From: Chloroflexota bacterium
Lineage (GTDB): Bacteria; Chloroflexota; Anaerolineae; Anaerolineales; Villigracilaceae
Direction: 5' to 3'
DNA: 13,427 bases
Assembly: GCA_021812905.1 (NCBI GenBank)
Contig: JAKAMM010000016.1
Coordinates: 1-13,427 of the forward strand
In this document: positions 6,005 through 12,527 of the stretch, piece after piece
How the letters are laid out: every line of letters begins with the position of its first letter
Numbering within the stretch: position 1 is the stretch's first letter
The notes under the pieces: generated by a model
What the model saw: the letters and a program-made list of their open reading frames with translations, nothing else
What the model was told of the DNA's origin: nothing
The model's database searches: none
Position numbers and translations under genes: made by a program

Positions 6005-9000
6005 GCCTGTCAGATAATAATCGTAAAAGAGGATCATCAGCTTGGCTGCCGCATCATCCAACACGGGCCACGCATTGCCCACGACGCTGTTTGCGCCGGC
6101 AATGAAACAGGTGGTTTGCAAGTCAACCCGCTCATCACCCTCGTAGAGAAAACTGTCATTGCTATTGCAGGCAGAGAGACTTACCAGATCGGGCAGAGGA
6201 GACAGGTCTCGCAATTGATCCAGCCAGATGTCCCCATCGCCCAATGCAATTCCACTGAGACGGCCAGATTGCCGGTCCGTAAAGAAATGACTGGCGATGT
6301 GCAGCCACGCGAAACGCGCGAGACCCTGTCTTTCTTGGGAATTGTTTTCCTCATTGATCAGGTTTAATAGATTTTTCCAGGTGGCCTCTTCTTCGGCCAG
6401 GAGTCTGCCTTTGAAGCCTGATTTTGAATGGAGGGTCGTGAGTTCATTTTTAACCAGCGGAAGTTCTTCTCGTAAGCCTTTGAATGTGGAGAGTCCAACC
6501 AGCAGGCCGTTGGAACGGTCATTTGCTTTGCGAAATGAACTCCGCTCCCAGAGCAGGCTCAAGATTTCCAGCGATGGGACAACAACGGGTATGCAAAGGC
6601 TGACCAAAGGGTGTGCCGCAAAGTCAGGCTGCAGTGCGGGCCAGGGGACTTGATGAAGCCTTCCATGCGGAGACACCAAAAGATGAGTCCGAGGCGTAAG
6701 ATATTGAGTGAGGGAGGATGGTAACAGGATTGCGCCAAGGACTTTTAGGTCACTTTCCATGAGAGGAGCGGCATCCTGGCGCGCCGCGTCACAGGCGCGC
6801 AACGCCATCTCGAATCGTTTCGACGTGGGTTGGGTATGTACCTGGCAATGATCCGGCGTGACGATCACTGTAATCAGTTCATCTTCCTTCATATAATAGT
6901 CCAAAGCGACCCAGTCACTTGCGGCAAAACGAAAAGCTTGCTTTTGAAAGAGGGCCAAATCGAAACGGTTTTCGAATGCGGTAGTTGCCCGTCCTGCGAA
7001 TCCTTGTCGCTCAAAGCGGGTTTTCAGCGCATCGTATTGCTTTACTTTCTGGATCAATTGGGAACGTATCTTTTTGGATTGAAATGCTGACTGAAGAGCC
7101 GGCATTTCGTCGAGGGATGTCCTGAGTTTGGTCCGCATTAATTCAATCTCGGCTCTGAGCGAATCCAATTCCCCGGATGTTGCATCGCTTCCAGCAATGG
7201 CGCTGGCCGAAAGATTTCGAAGCAGGGTGGATGCCTTGCTCTCTTCGATAAAGTACAGGGCATCCTGGGATGCCCCTGCCTTGGATGCGGTGGAAATGAT
7301 CTTGTTAAAAACGCGCGCCGGCCTTTGCAAATATGATCCTGCGAGGGATGGCTGCAGAAAATTCCGGCGTATCTCCGCGAGAGCATTCACTCCTTGATGA
7401 TAAGTTTGAAGGGCCAGTTGGATGTCTCCTCGCGATCCGGCCAAATCTCCCAACTCAACGTAGGCCCTCCAATCAATTTCCGGGAATGATCCTCCGCTAA
7501 GTTCGAGCGCCTCTTCGAAAGCGGCCTTTGCCTGATCGGGTTTCGAGTTCAAGGCGTGGAAGGTTCCGATGGAAACCATGCAGGCGGCATGTTCCATCAT
7601 CATTCCCATTTTGGCAAAGTCAGATCGGGCTTGCTCCAGATCATTCGCGCCTTCGTCTCTGCGCTCCGTTCGGACAAGTACTTCACCCAGAAGCCGCCTT
7701 GCCAGTGCGACTTGAGGGAACATCCCATGTTCGATTGCAATGTCGAGAGACCGTTCCAGGGATCGAATGGCATCGGACTCCTTGCCTTCCTGGAGAAATG
7801 CGGCAGCCCGATAATTTTCCACAGAGGAGGAAAATGCCTTCTGGTCTGCCATCCCGTAATGCGCGGCAGCCTTGTCCAGAAATTCATGAGCGGTCTGAGG
7901 CTGTCCCAATTGCAGCCATATCAGGGCCATATACTTTTCACAGGTTGCCAGCCGAAAGTAAATTCCCAACGGCGCGAGACGCTCTGCAGCTCTTTCCAGA
8001 TGATATAAGGCATCCTGGTATCTCCCAAGCTGAGCGTACGCTTCTCCAAGATTTGAAACGGAGATCGCGGCCTGCACATGGGAGCCTAGTTTTTCATTGA
8101 TCGCTTCGGATTGTTTGAATTGCTCAACGCTGAGCGCGGCTTTCCCCGTCAAAGCATTTAGTTTGCCGCTGTCATTGAGATTGTCTGCCAGAAGCCCTTG
8201 AATTTCATGACGAATGAAGACTGCTCTGGCTTCTTCATAATGCTCCTCCGCCAGTCTTAACTGCCCATTGATCAAATATACCGACCCCAGATTGTTGACG
8301 CACATCCCGCGCCACAGATCGAGGTCCGTTGAGTCGAAAAGCTGCGCGGCCTTCTTGAAATGTTCCTCGGCACTCGTCAGGTTATCTGCTCGCAACAGAT
8401 CGCCCAGCGCGATTTGATAGTGCGCCTTGGCCTGATCCGTGACCGAATTCTTCATTTCAAAGACCCTCAGGGCCTGTTCCAACTTGGCAAGAGCCTCATC
8501 AAAACGATCCCGGCGGCGCAGGCTGCTCGCCTCATGAAGCCAGCAGCGCGCCTGATTGAGTTGATCCCCGCGCGCCTTGTACGCTTCTTCGCTGGCGCGA
8601 ATATTTTCCAACGCCGCCTGATGTTCTCCGATCAGGATTTGAGCATAAGCCAGGTCCAGTTGGCAGCCGGGAACAAATTCATCGAAGCCTGCGCTCTGGA
8701 GACCGGCCAAAGCCTGCTCAAGCTCATGTTCGGATTGTTGGAAGTTGGTTTTGGCCCAGGAAAGAACATTGGATTGCCAGTCACAGGCGGCGGCCCAGCC
8801 GTTTTCGTTCAATGCTTCGAAACCGCGGCGGGCGCGGGAGATGGCCGCATTCACGCGCCTGGGTTGTCCCCAATGATTGCTGGCACGGCCCAGATACCAT
8901 GCTGCCAACGACTGGATAAAAGGGTCTTTCCGGGACCCGGCAGCGGATTCGGCAACTTGGGCAATGGCCCAGCCCCGGCGGGGTTCGATCAGCGCGAGAG

Positions 9001-9148
9001 CTTCCGCGCGCTTTGCCAACTCATGGAGAAGTTCAAGCTCGAGCGCGGGAAGTTTTGATGCGGCTGAGTTCAATGCGCTCTCAGGAATTTGCTGGTCAAA
9101 CAGGTTGTCTGCCAGACTCAAATAAACCTGCAGAGGATCGTCAGCCAT
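5903..9148 (-). CDS. TPR-CHAT protein (caspase-like peptidase domain)
   Basis: A 1081-residue protein with a long tetratricopeptide-repeat array (roughly residues 90-640, e.g. NNLGSVYLINGQLRLAEEHY and SNLGEAYAQLGRYQDALYHL). A helical linker follows (about 650-750), then a C-terminal CHAT domain (about 770-1081). CHAT domains are caspase/separase-like cysteine peptidases. The dyad is intact: His954 in LHIASHFF and Cys994 in SLSACNS. The strand LLVSPHGRLHQVPWPAL and terminal HWASFVCAG are typical CHAT features. No signal peptide is seen, so it is probably cytoplasmic. It is the third gene of an operon behind an ECF-type sigma factor, nine bases after the 258-aa protein, with no own RBS and therefore probably coupled. 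TPR-CHAT proteins include effectors activated by partner proteins; the substrate here is unknown. Confidence 0.92.
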   Translation of the reverse strand: MADDPLQVYLSLADNLFDQQIPESALNSAASKLPALELELLHELAKRAEALALIEPRRGWAIAQVAESAAGSRKDPFIQSLAAWYLGRASNHWGQPRRVNAAISRARRGFEALNENGWAAACDWQSNVLSWAKTNFQQSEHELEQALAGLQSAGFDEFVPGCQLDLAYAQILIGEHQAALENIRASEEAYKARGDQLNQARCWLHEASSLRRRDRFDEALAKLEQALRVFEMKNSVTDQAKAHYQIALGDLLRADNLTSAEEHFKKAAQLFDSTDLDLWRGMCVNNLGSVYLINGQLRLAEEHYEEARAVFIRHEIQGLLADNLNDSGKLNALTGKAALSVEQFKQSEAINEKLGSHVQAAISVSNLGEAYAQLGRYQDALYHLERAAERLAPLGIYFRLATCEKYMALIWLQLGQPQTAHEFLDKAAAHYGMADQKAFSSSVENYRAAAFLQEGKESDAIRSLERSLDIAIEHGMFPQVALARRLLGEVLVRTERRDEGANDLEQARSDFAKMGMMMEHAACMVSIGTFHALNSKPDQAKAAFEEALELSGGSFPEIDWRAYVELGDLAGSRGDIQLALQTYHQGVNALAEIRRNFLQPSLAGSYLQRPARVFNKIISTASKAGASQDALYFIEESKASTLLRNLSASAIAGSDATSGELDSLRAEIELMRTKLRTSLDEMPALQSAFQSKKIRSQLIQKVKQYDALKTRFERQGFAGRATTAFENRFDLALFQKQAFRFAASDWVALDYYMKEDELITVIVTPDHCQVHTQPTSKRFEMALRACDAARQDAAPLMESDLKVLGAILLPSSLTQYLTPRTHLLVSPHGRLHQVPWPALQPDFAAHPLVSLCIPVVVPSLEILSLLWERSSFRKANDRSNGLLVGLSTFKGLREELPLVKNELTTLHSKSGFKGRLLAEEEATWKNLLNLINEENNSQERQGLARFAWLHIASHFFTDRQSGRLSGIALGDGDIWLDQLRDLSPLPDLVSLSACNSNDSFLYEGDERVDLQTTCFIAGANSVVGNAWPVLDDAAAKLMILFYDYYLTGSNPAEAAARAQRQFIEDGRDPGHWASFVCAGVP

Positions 9149-9157
9149 GATTGGATG

Positions 9158-9934
9158 TCAGGAATGAGACTCGAGCGTAAGGCTTAACCCCGATTTTATG
9201 TTTTGATAATCGTTATCCATCACGGCAGCCAGTGGAATATCCGGAAATCGCGACCGCCCCTGCTCTGTGATCAAAATACTTTCCCCGTATTCGCCCCAGC
9301 GCAGGCTGGCTTGAATTGGAAATTTAGGCGGGGTGGAAGGCGCTGCGAGAGTGATTGCAAAATCCAGGAAAACCGCGAGGCCCTCATCAATTTGGCTCGA
9401 GAGCGTGCATTCCAGCGCCACCGCATAAATGGCCCCGCCCGCGTCGATCTCATCTCTGACCAGAGTAAACCATGGGTCTTCCAATTGGGCGGCATCCGCA
9501 CGATAGCCCAGTTCACGCGGAGAAAAAACAGCCTGGATTTGTTCCAAGGTGCTCCGCCAGGTGGAACGCCAATGGTGCTCATCCAGGATTTCGAGCATCG
9601 GCAGGGGACCCCGCGTATTGAGAAAAGAAAAGTCCGATTTGGAACCTTTCGGCAATGGAATAAATTGGCCCGTTCGTTCTGCTTCGATGGAGGCCAGCGC
9701 GTCCACCAAAGCCTGTCTCAATTCCGTGTTGGCAAGCAGCCTTCGATACAGGGCCGGATGGCGCGTGGAAAGATCTTCTCCGTTAAGTACTCTGTCTAAA
9801 ATCAAGGTGAGCATGTCACTGTCCGCCTCCGATCCTGACACGTCTAATGCGTCAAAATCAGATATATCTTTTATCAGCCGTCGTATAGCCGCCAACCGGC
9901 CGCGAGGATCCGATGCGTTTTGATCGTTAGTCAT
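9158..9934 (-). CDS. Unknown protein between ECF sigma factor and TPR-CHAT
   Basis: A 258-residue soluble protein with no family I can name firmly. Residues about 40-85 (LILDRVLNGEDLSTRHPALY, then RRLLANTELRQALVDAL) recall the layout of small zinc-finger-like anti-sigma domains, but the cysteines are absent. The C-terminal half (about 150-258) is rich in predicted beta strands and ends with SRFPDIPLAAVMDNDYQNIK, suggesting a beta-sandwich module. Its ATG overlaps the end of the sigma gene by eight bases (ATGACTAA), and its stop is nine bases before the CHAT start. The three proteins are therefore made together. It may link sigma activity to the CHAT protein, as an anti-sigma-like adaptor or substrate. 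This is inference only. Confidence 0.8.
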   Translation of the reverse strand: MTNDQNASDPRGRLAAIRRLIKDISDFDALDVSGSEADSDMLTLILDRVLNGEDLSTRHPALYRRLLANTELRQALVDALASIEAERTGQFIPLPKGSKSDFSFLNTRGPLPMLEILDEHHWRSTWRSTLEQIQAVFSPRELGYRADAAQLEDPWFTLVRDEIDAGGAIYAVALECTLSSQIDEGLAVFLDFAITLAAPSTPPKFPIQASLRWGEYGESILITEQGRSRFPDIPLAAVMDNDYQNIKSGLSLTLESHS

Positions 9935-10655
9935 TTAAGTTATTCCTGTTGGGGCCCAAAATCTTCCGTAGATCCTCCAAAGCGTTGAATTGCAGGCTGT
10001 AGATGGCGCCAACGCTTTTTCCCATCTTTGCGGCAATCTCTTCAGGGGATAATTCTTCGAAATAGGCGAGACGGATCACTTGTCGGCGCGATTCTGACAG
10101 CTGCTCGATGGCATTGGGAAGAATCGCCGTCAAATCTTTTGACGAATCCCGATCTTCCGGGGGAGGGTCAACCAGCGAACGCAGATTCTCGTCGAGATTT
10201 ACCAGGTTCTCATCCGGAATGGCTGACTTTTTTGTGCCTGCGCGGATGAATTTCCTGCAGGCATTCTGCACAATGACATGCGCCCAGGGATCGAAATCCG
10301 TGTCATACGGAAAGTGCGCTTTCATCAGCATGGATGCGGCGTCTGAGGCGCATTCCACCGCGATTTCCCGGGTCGAGTCGTCGGCATGGAAACCTTTCCG
10401 AACCAGGAAATTAAAAGCCCAGGTTTGCATCCGTTCGAACAGAGGTTCCCAGGCTTTGTTGGTTCGTTCCGTTTGAATCTCGTGGATGGATGCGCTCAAG
10501 CCTGCATATCGCGCTGCCAGGCGTTCCACGTATTCGCCGAGGCGGTCAATGTCTCCCTCCAGGTAAGCCTCGATGCGGCCGCGTTCCAAATTGGAATACA
10601 GGATCGGCCTGATATTGCCGGCCAAACCCTTGCCTCCATTTTTTTTCCAGGGCAT
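9927..10655 (-). CDS. ECF-type RNA polymerase sigma-70 family factor (N-terminus probably frameshifted)
   Basis: The C-terminal 80 residues are a clear sigma region 4: LPNAIEQLSESRRQVIRLAYFEELSPEEIAAKMGKSVGAIYS, residues roughly 178-219, a helix-turn-helix that reads -35 elements. Region 2 lies around AWEPLFERMQTWAFNFLVRK and FDPWAHVIVQNACRKFIR, with an acidic, proline-rich linker between. Together these make a two-domain ECF-like factor of about 242 residues. The ATG at 10655 (or TTG at 10658) has no ribosome binding site. A different frame from 10704 joins this one smoothly if one A is removed from an eight-A run (see next entry). So the true start is probably 10704. Its stop overlaps the next gene. 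It likely controls a regulon that may include its own operon. Confidence 0.88.
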   Translation of the reverse strand: MPWKKNGGKGLAGNIRPILYSNLERGRIEAYLEGDIDRLGEYVERLAARYAGLSASIHEIQTERTNKAWEPLFERMQTWAFNFLVRKGFHADDSTREIAVECASDAASMLMKAHFPYDTDFDPWAHVIVQNACRKFIRAGTKKSAIPDENLVNLDENLRSLVDPPPEDRDSSKDLTAILPNAIEQLSESRRQVIRLAYFEELSPEEIAAKMGKSVGAIYSLQFNALEDLRKILGPNRNNLND

Positions 10656-10704
10656 CAAGATATTTATTGATTTCGGCCTTGATTTTATCTGATGTCAGGC
10701 TCAT
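10546..10704 (-). CDS. 52-codon frame that likely encodes the true N-terminus of the sigma factor
   Basis: From the ATG at 10704 the frame reads MSLTSDKIKAEINKYLDALE-KK, a convincing amphipathic N-terminus. It then reaches a run of eight A (T on the plus strand, 10639-10646) and continues out of the sigma frame to a TGA at 10548-10546. Removing one A, or skipping one base, joins it to NGGKGLAGNIRPIL of the sigma frame. This may be a sequencing error in a homopolymer, a real mutation, or programmed slippage. The short tail past the A run looks non-native. Confidence 0.55.
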   Translation of the reverse strand: MSLTSDKIKAEINKYLDALEKKWRQGFGRQYQADPVFQFGTRPHRGLPGGRH

Positions 10705-10859
10705 TCTATTTTTCTAAAAGCAATGGGATGTTCCATTTTGCAAAGGCTGTAAGAAGAACGATGGACCTCTCCAGCTTCGATTGCAAGGATTGCTGCCCCG
10801 CAATTATACGCTGGTTACCCGGATTCAGCGGAGATGAATAAGAAAAGGTGGATCATGGT

Positions 10860-10897
10860 TCTGCCAAAGTCGCGGCTGTGTTTCCAGGTTTGGCAGA
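10860..10897. repeat. Inverted repeat, 9-bp perfect arms
   Basis: TCTGCCAAA (10860-10868) and TTTGGCAGA (10889-10897) are perfect complements around a 20-base loop. The hairpin stands three bases from the larger one at 10901. No T-run follows on either strand, so it is not an evident terminator. Confidence 0.55.
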
Positions 10898-10900
10898 CTT

Positions 10901-10950
10901 AACCGCGAAGAACGCAAAGCACGCCAGGGCCTTTGATTTTCTTCGCGGTT
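10901..10950. repeat. Large inverted repeat of GCGAAG/GCAAAG type
   Basis: AACCGCGAAGAA (10901-10912) and TTCTTCGCGGTT (10939-10950) are perfect 12-bp arms. Inside, CAAAG and CTTTG pair again after a symmetric two-base interruption, leaving an 11-base loop. Short tandem words like CGCGAAGAACGCAAAGCACGC are familiar to me as interspersed non-coding repeats in many environmental bacteria, so a REP- or MITE-like element is possible. Only one copy is in the window. Confidence 0.6.
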
Positions 10951-11129
10951 CAAAATTCCCGCCCGGCATAATTTGAACATTCACAAATTATTCTGGCATA
11001 AAGTCTTCCGTGCTGAACGGAGCGCAATAAGAATACTTCCTTACTTATCCTGATGCACATCGTTTCCCATTCGGGCACTCCAATCATGACTTTGCATGCC
11101 AAACGATGAAAGAAAAATAAAGCTGCGAG

Positions 11130-11176
11130 GCATATATGCTTTGGAGAGGGCCACCGGCGATGGGGAGCGGTGGCCC
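11130..11176. repeat. 10-bp palindrome followed by a GC-rich hairpin
   Basis: GCATATATGC (11130-11139) is a perfect palindrome. It is followed by GGGCCACCG (11148-11156) and CGGTGGCCC (11168-11176), perfect 9-bp arms around an 11-base loop. The hairpin is not followed by a T-run. It may be a structured RNA or a protein-binding site. Confidence 0.45.
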
Positions 11177-11283
11177 CTCGGGGGAAAAGATGCGCGTTTG
11201 ATCTGGCGGGTATCCATTCAAAGATGAGCGCGCCGTTTATGTTTGTGAGTTGGTTGGAAGTCCATGGAAGGAATTTTATTTTC

Positions 11284-11299
11284 TGTGGCAGATGTCACA
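11284..11299. promoter_or_regulatory. CRP-like dyad in the non-coding stretch
   Basis: TGTGG, six bases, then TCACA matches nine of ten bases of the CRP-type palindrome. The nearest downstream gene is over 400 bp away, so its target is unclear and it may be chance. Confidence 0.22.
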
Positions 11300-11545
11300 A
11301 GGGAAGATTGCCTTACAGGGACCATAAGAAGAAAATCAGTACAAATGCCCATGCGAGGAGGCTGCGCGTTGCGATAGAATGATTGATGACCCTCTGAGTG
11401 AGATGCTTGTCAACAAGAAGAATTCCAAAGCTCTTGCATCCCGGATTGCAAATGTCAACCGAATTCGGTAACAAATTGCAATGGGCGTCGTTGATAAATA
11501 TGTGTAGAATAGTCTGAAATTATGGAGAGTATCAAGGTAAATTGC

Positions 11546-11602
11546 ATTTCCGCCGGCCTTTCAGAATCCTGCGCTGAGGGGAACAGGTTCTTCGGCGGAA
11601 AT
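11546..11602 (+). other. Structured leader element before the first small ORF
   Basis: Perfect 10-bp arms ATTTCCGCCG (11546-11555) and CGGCGGAAAT (11593-11602) enclose a second stem, CCTTTCAG with CTGAGGGG (11557-11564 and 11574-11581, two G-U pairs), plus an 11-base single strand on the 3' side. The stacked arrangement is RNA-like and lies about 120 bases before the first small ORF. It does not match a riboswitch consensus that I can recall. Confidence 0.4.
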
Positions 11603-11722
11603 TCGATCTGATGAATCTCTTGATGTGATCCCAGACGAACGCGATGGGGCGGCAGTTTCAAGAGAGTGCGCGCCAGACTTCCTGCAAAACCCCGTCAAGC
11701 AGAAGCATGGTGTGGAGGAGAA

Positions 11723-11932
11723 ATGGATGACCTTGATGTTCAAAGTAAGGGGAATTCCCTTAAGTTGAAAAGACTGACTCCCGAACAGGTGCGGAGGATT
11801 GATGAGTTCCTGGCATCTGTGGGAGATTATGGCGAGGTAAACCTCGTTGTGCAAAATGGCGAATTGCGGTATATTAACAAACTTGTAAGCTTCAAGGCCA
11901 CAGCCACCACTGAAAAGAGGAAGGAACAATAA
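11723..11932 (+). CDS. Small DUF2292-like protein, copy 1
   Basis: A 69-residue protein. The start at 11723 is chosen because GGAGGAG lies immediately upstream and because homology to copy 2 begins soon after; the longer frame from 11666 has no support. The core, LKLKRLTPEQVRRIDEFL followed by YGEVNLVVQNGELRYINK, combines a helix with two beta strands. It recalls the DUF2292 (YezD-like) small-protein pattern of G-V-LVVQ-G-. It is about 60% identical to the protein at 12107 over 47 residues, so the two arose by duplication. It is followed by the conserved RNA motif and terminator. Function is unknown; a small nucleic-acid-binding or regulatory role is only a guess. Confidence 0.75.
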   Translation: MDDLDVQSKGNSLKLKRLTPEQVRRIDEFLASVGDYGEVNLVVQNGELRYINKLVSFKATATTEKRKEQ

Positions 11933-11984
11933 CGAATAAGATACTGCTTGCGCGAAGATCAAAGTATTGCAACGAAGACAGGCA

Positions 11985-12017
11985 GGCTCTGGCAAGGGCG
12001 AAAGAATCCCGGGAGTC
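11985..12017 (+). ncRNA. Conserved RNA motif, copy A
   Basis: The core GGCAAGGGCGAAAGAATCCC is nearly identical to the one at 12362-12394. It can fold as a basal stem (GGCTCT 11985-11990 with GGAGTC 12012-12017), an internal GGCAA, and a GGG/CCC hairpin closed over CGAAAGAAT. The 3' strand of the basal stem is also the 5' base of the terminator that follows, so the two folds exclude each other. No known riboswitch class is recognised. Confidence 0.5.
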
Positions 12018-12049
12018 ATGACACAAAAATGTCATGACTCTTTTTTTTT
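12013..12049 (+). terminator. Intrinsic terminator A, overlapping the conserved motif
   Basis: GAGTCATGACA (12013-12023) pairs perfectly with TGTCATGACTC (12030-12040) around CAAAAA, followed by nine T. This is a textbook Rho-independent terminator lying between the two small ORFs. Confidence 0.88.
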
Positions 12050-12106
12050 ATGAATTATTCGAAGTGTCTTTTTCGTATGCGCTGAAAACAGCAAGGTGAT
12101 TTACAC

Positions 12107-12322
12107 ATGAAAGACAATTCATTCGATCATTCAAATTTATCTGCGAACAAACTCAATCTCAAGAAACTGACTGCGGAGCAGATTCAGCAGATTGATGACT
12201 TCATTGCGTCTCTTGGAGAATATGGAGAGATCCATTTGGTGATCCAGCGCGGCCAGTTGAAATATATCAACAAGATGGAAAGCCACAAGGCCTGGAAGGA
12301 CGATGATGAGGATGGACCGTAG
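12107..12322 (+). CDS. Small DUF2292-like protein, copy 2
   Basis: A 71-residue paralog of the protein at 11723. The shared core is LNLKKLTAEQIQQIDDFI followed by YGEIHLVIQRGQLKYINK, then a divergent acidic tail (DDDEDG) where copy 1 is basic. The ATG follows AAGGTGA with proper spacing. Substitutions between the copies are mostly conservative (V/I, R/K, D/E), indicating selection at the protein level rather than a decaying copy. It lies between terminator A and the second conserved RNA motif. Same family uncertainty as copy 1. Confidence 0.8.
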   Translation: MKDNSFDHSNLSANKLNLKKLTAEQIQQIDDFIASLGEYGEIHLVIQRGQLKYINKMESHKAWKDDDEDGP

Positions 12323-12361
12323 ACCAATCTAAAAACAGCACGGTCCATTTTCGAATGGCGT

Positions 12362-12394
12362 GACCCTGGCGAGGGTGAAAGAATCCCGGGGGCC
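12362..12394 (+). ncRNA. Conserved RNA motif, copy B
   Basis: The core GGCGAGGGTGAAAGAATCCC differs from copy A at two positions. The basal stem is kept by compensating changes: CCCT (12364-12367) pairs with GGGG (12389-12392), where copy A has CTCT with GGAG. As in copy A, the 3' strand is shared with the terminator. It stands ahead of the NusG-paralog gene. Confidence 0.5.
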
Positions 12395-12437
12395 ATGACG
12401 GCTCTTGACGAGCCTTGTCGTGGCCTCCATTTTTGTT
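12388..12437 (+). terminator. Intrinsic terminator B ahead of the NusG paralog
   Basis: GGGGGCCATGAC (12388-12399) pairs with GTCGTGGCCTCC (12417-12428) including two G-U pairs. It stacks on an inner stem GGCTC/GAGCC (12400-12404, 12410-12414) with a two-base bulge, and is followed by ATTTTTGTT. It ends about 90 bases before the NusG-paralog start, so it would block that operon unless antiterminated or bypassed by an internal promoter. Confidence 0.8.
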
Positions 12438-12527
12438 AATGAGCGCAGGCTCGTGTCAAAGCACTGCCAGAGCAGGAAAAGCGCGTTTACAGACAGCAGG
12501 ACATTCTATTAACGAATTACATCGAAT

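Larger units (their letters stand above)
10705..11722. other. Long non-coding stretch with several inverted repeats
   Basis: About 1 kb separates the leftward sigma operon from the rightward small-protein cassette. Frames exist here, for example 11170-11382 on the plus strand, but none has an RBS, recognisable product or plausible composition. It should contain the promoters of both divergent units. Strong inverted repeats at 10860-10897, 10901-10950, 11130-11176 and 11546-11602 and a CRP-like dyad at 11284-11299 are listed separately. I could not place promoters with confidence. Confidence 0.6.

Noticed and set aside
7528..8100. 190-codon plus-strand frame
   Set aside because: Antisense shadow of the TPR array, low-complexity basic composition and no RBS.
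8360..9058. 232-codon plus-strand frame within the TPR region
   Set aside because: It is antisense to the strongly supported TPR-CHAT gene and its product has no recognisable features; repeat-rich GC-biased genes often leave such open frames.
10730..10734. GGAAC (minus strand) as an ECF autoregulatory -35 element
   Set aside because: It is only 26 bases from the likely ATG at 10704, which would put the transcription start inside the gene, and no convincing -10 follows.
11170..11382. 70-codon plus-strand frame containing a CGRCHKG segment
   Set aside because: No ribosome binding site, start overlaps a hairpin arm, composition is basic and unlike a small protein family; the CxxCH is isolated and there is no signal peptide for a cytochrome.
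11403..11471. 22-codon plus-strand ORF (starts MLVNKKNSKALASR)
   Set aside because: Too short and without clear RBS; no copy resembling the small proteins downstream.
11941..12437. Known riboswitch (GEMM, ykkC, cobalamin, ZTP) for the duplicated motif
   Set aside because: The invariant bases I remember for these classes are missing; only a loose GGG...CCCGGGAG resemblance to the ykkC 3' end was seen, without its other conserved parts.
12438..12527. ops/JUMPstart-like element ahead of the NusG paralog
   Set aside because: No GGCGGTAGCGT-like sequence was found in this leader or at 13056-13302.
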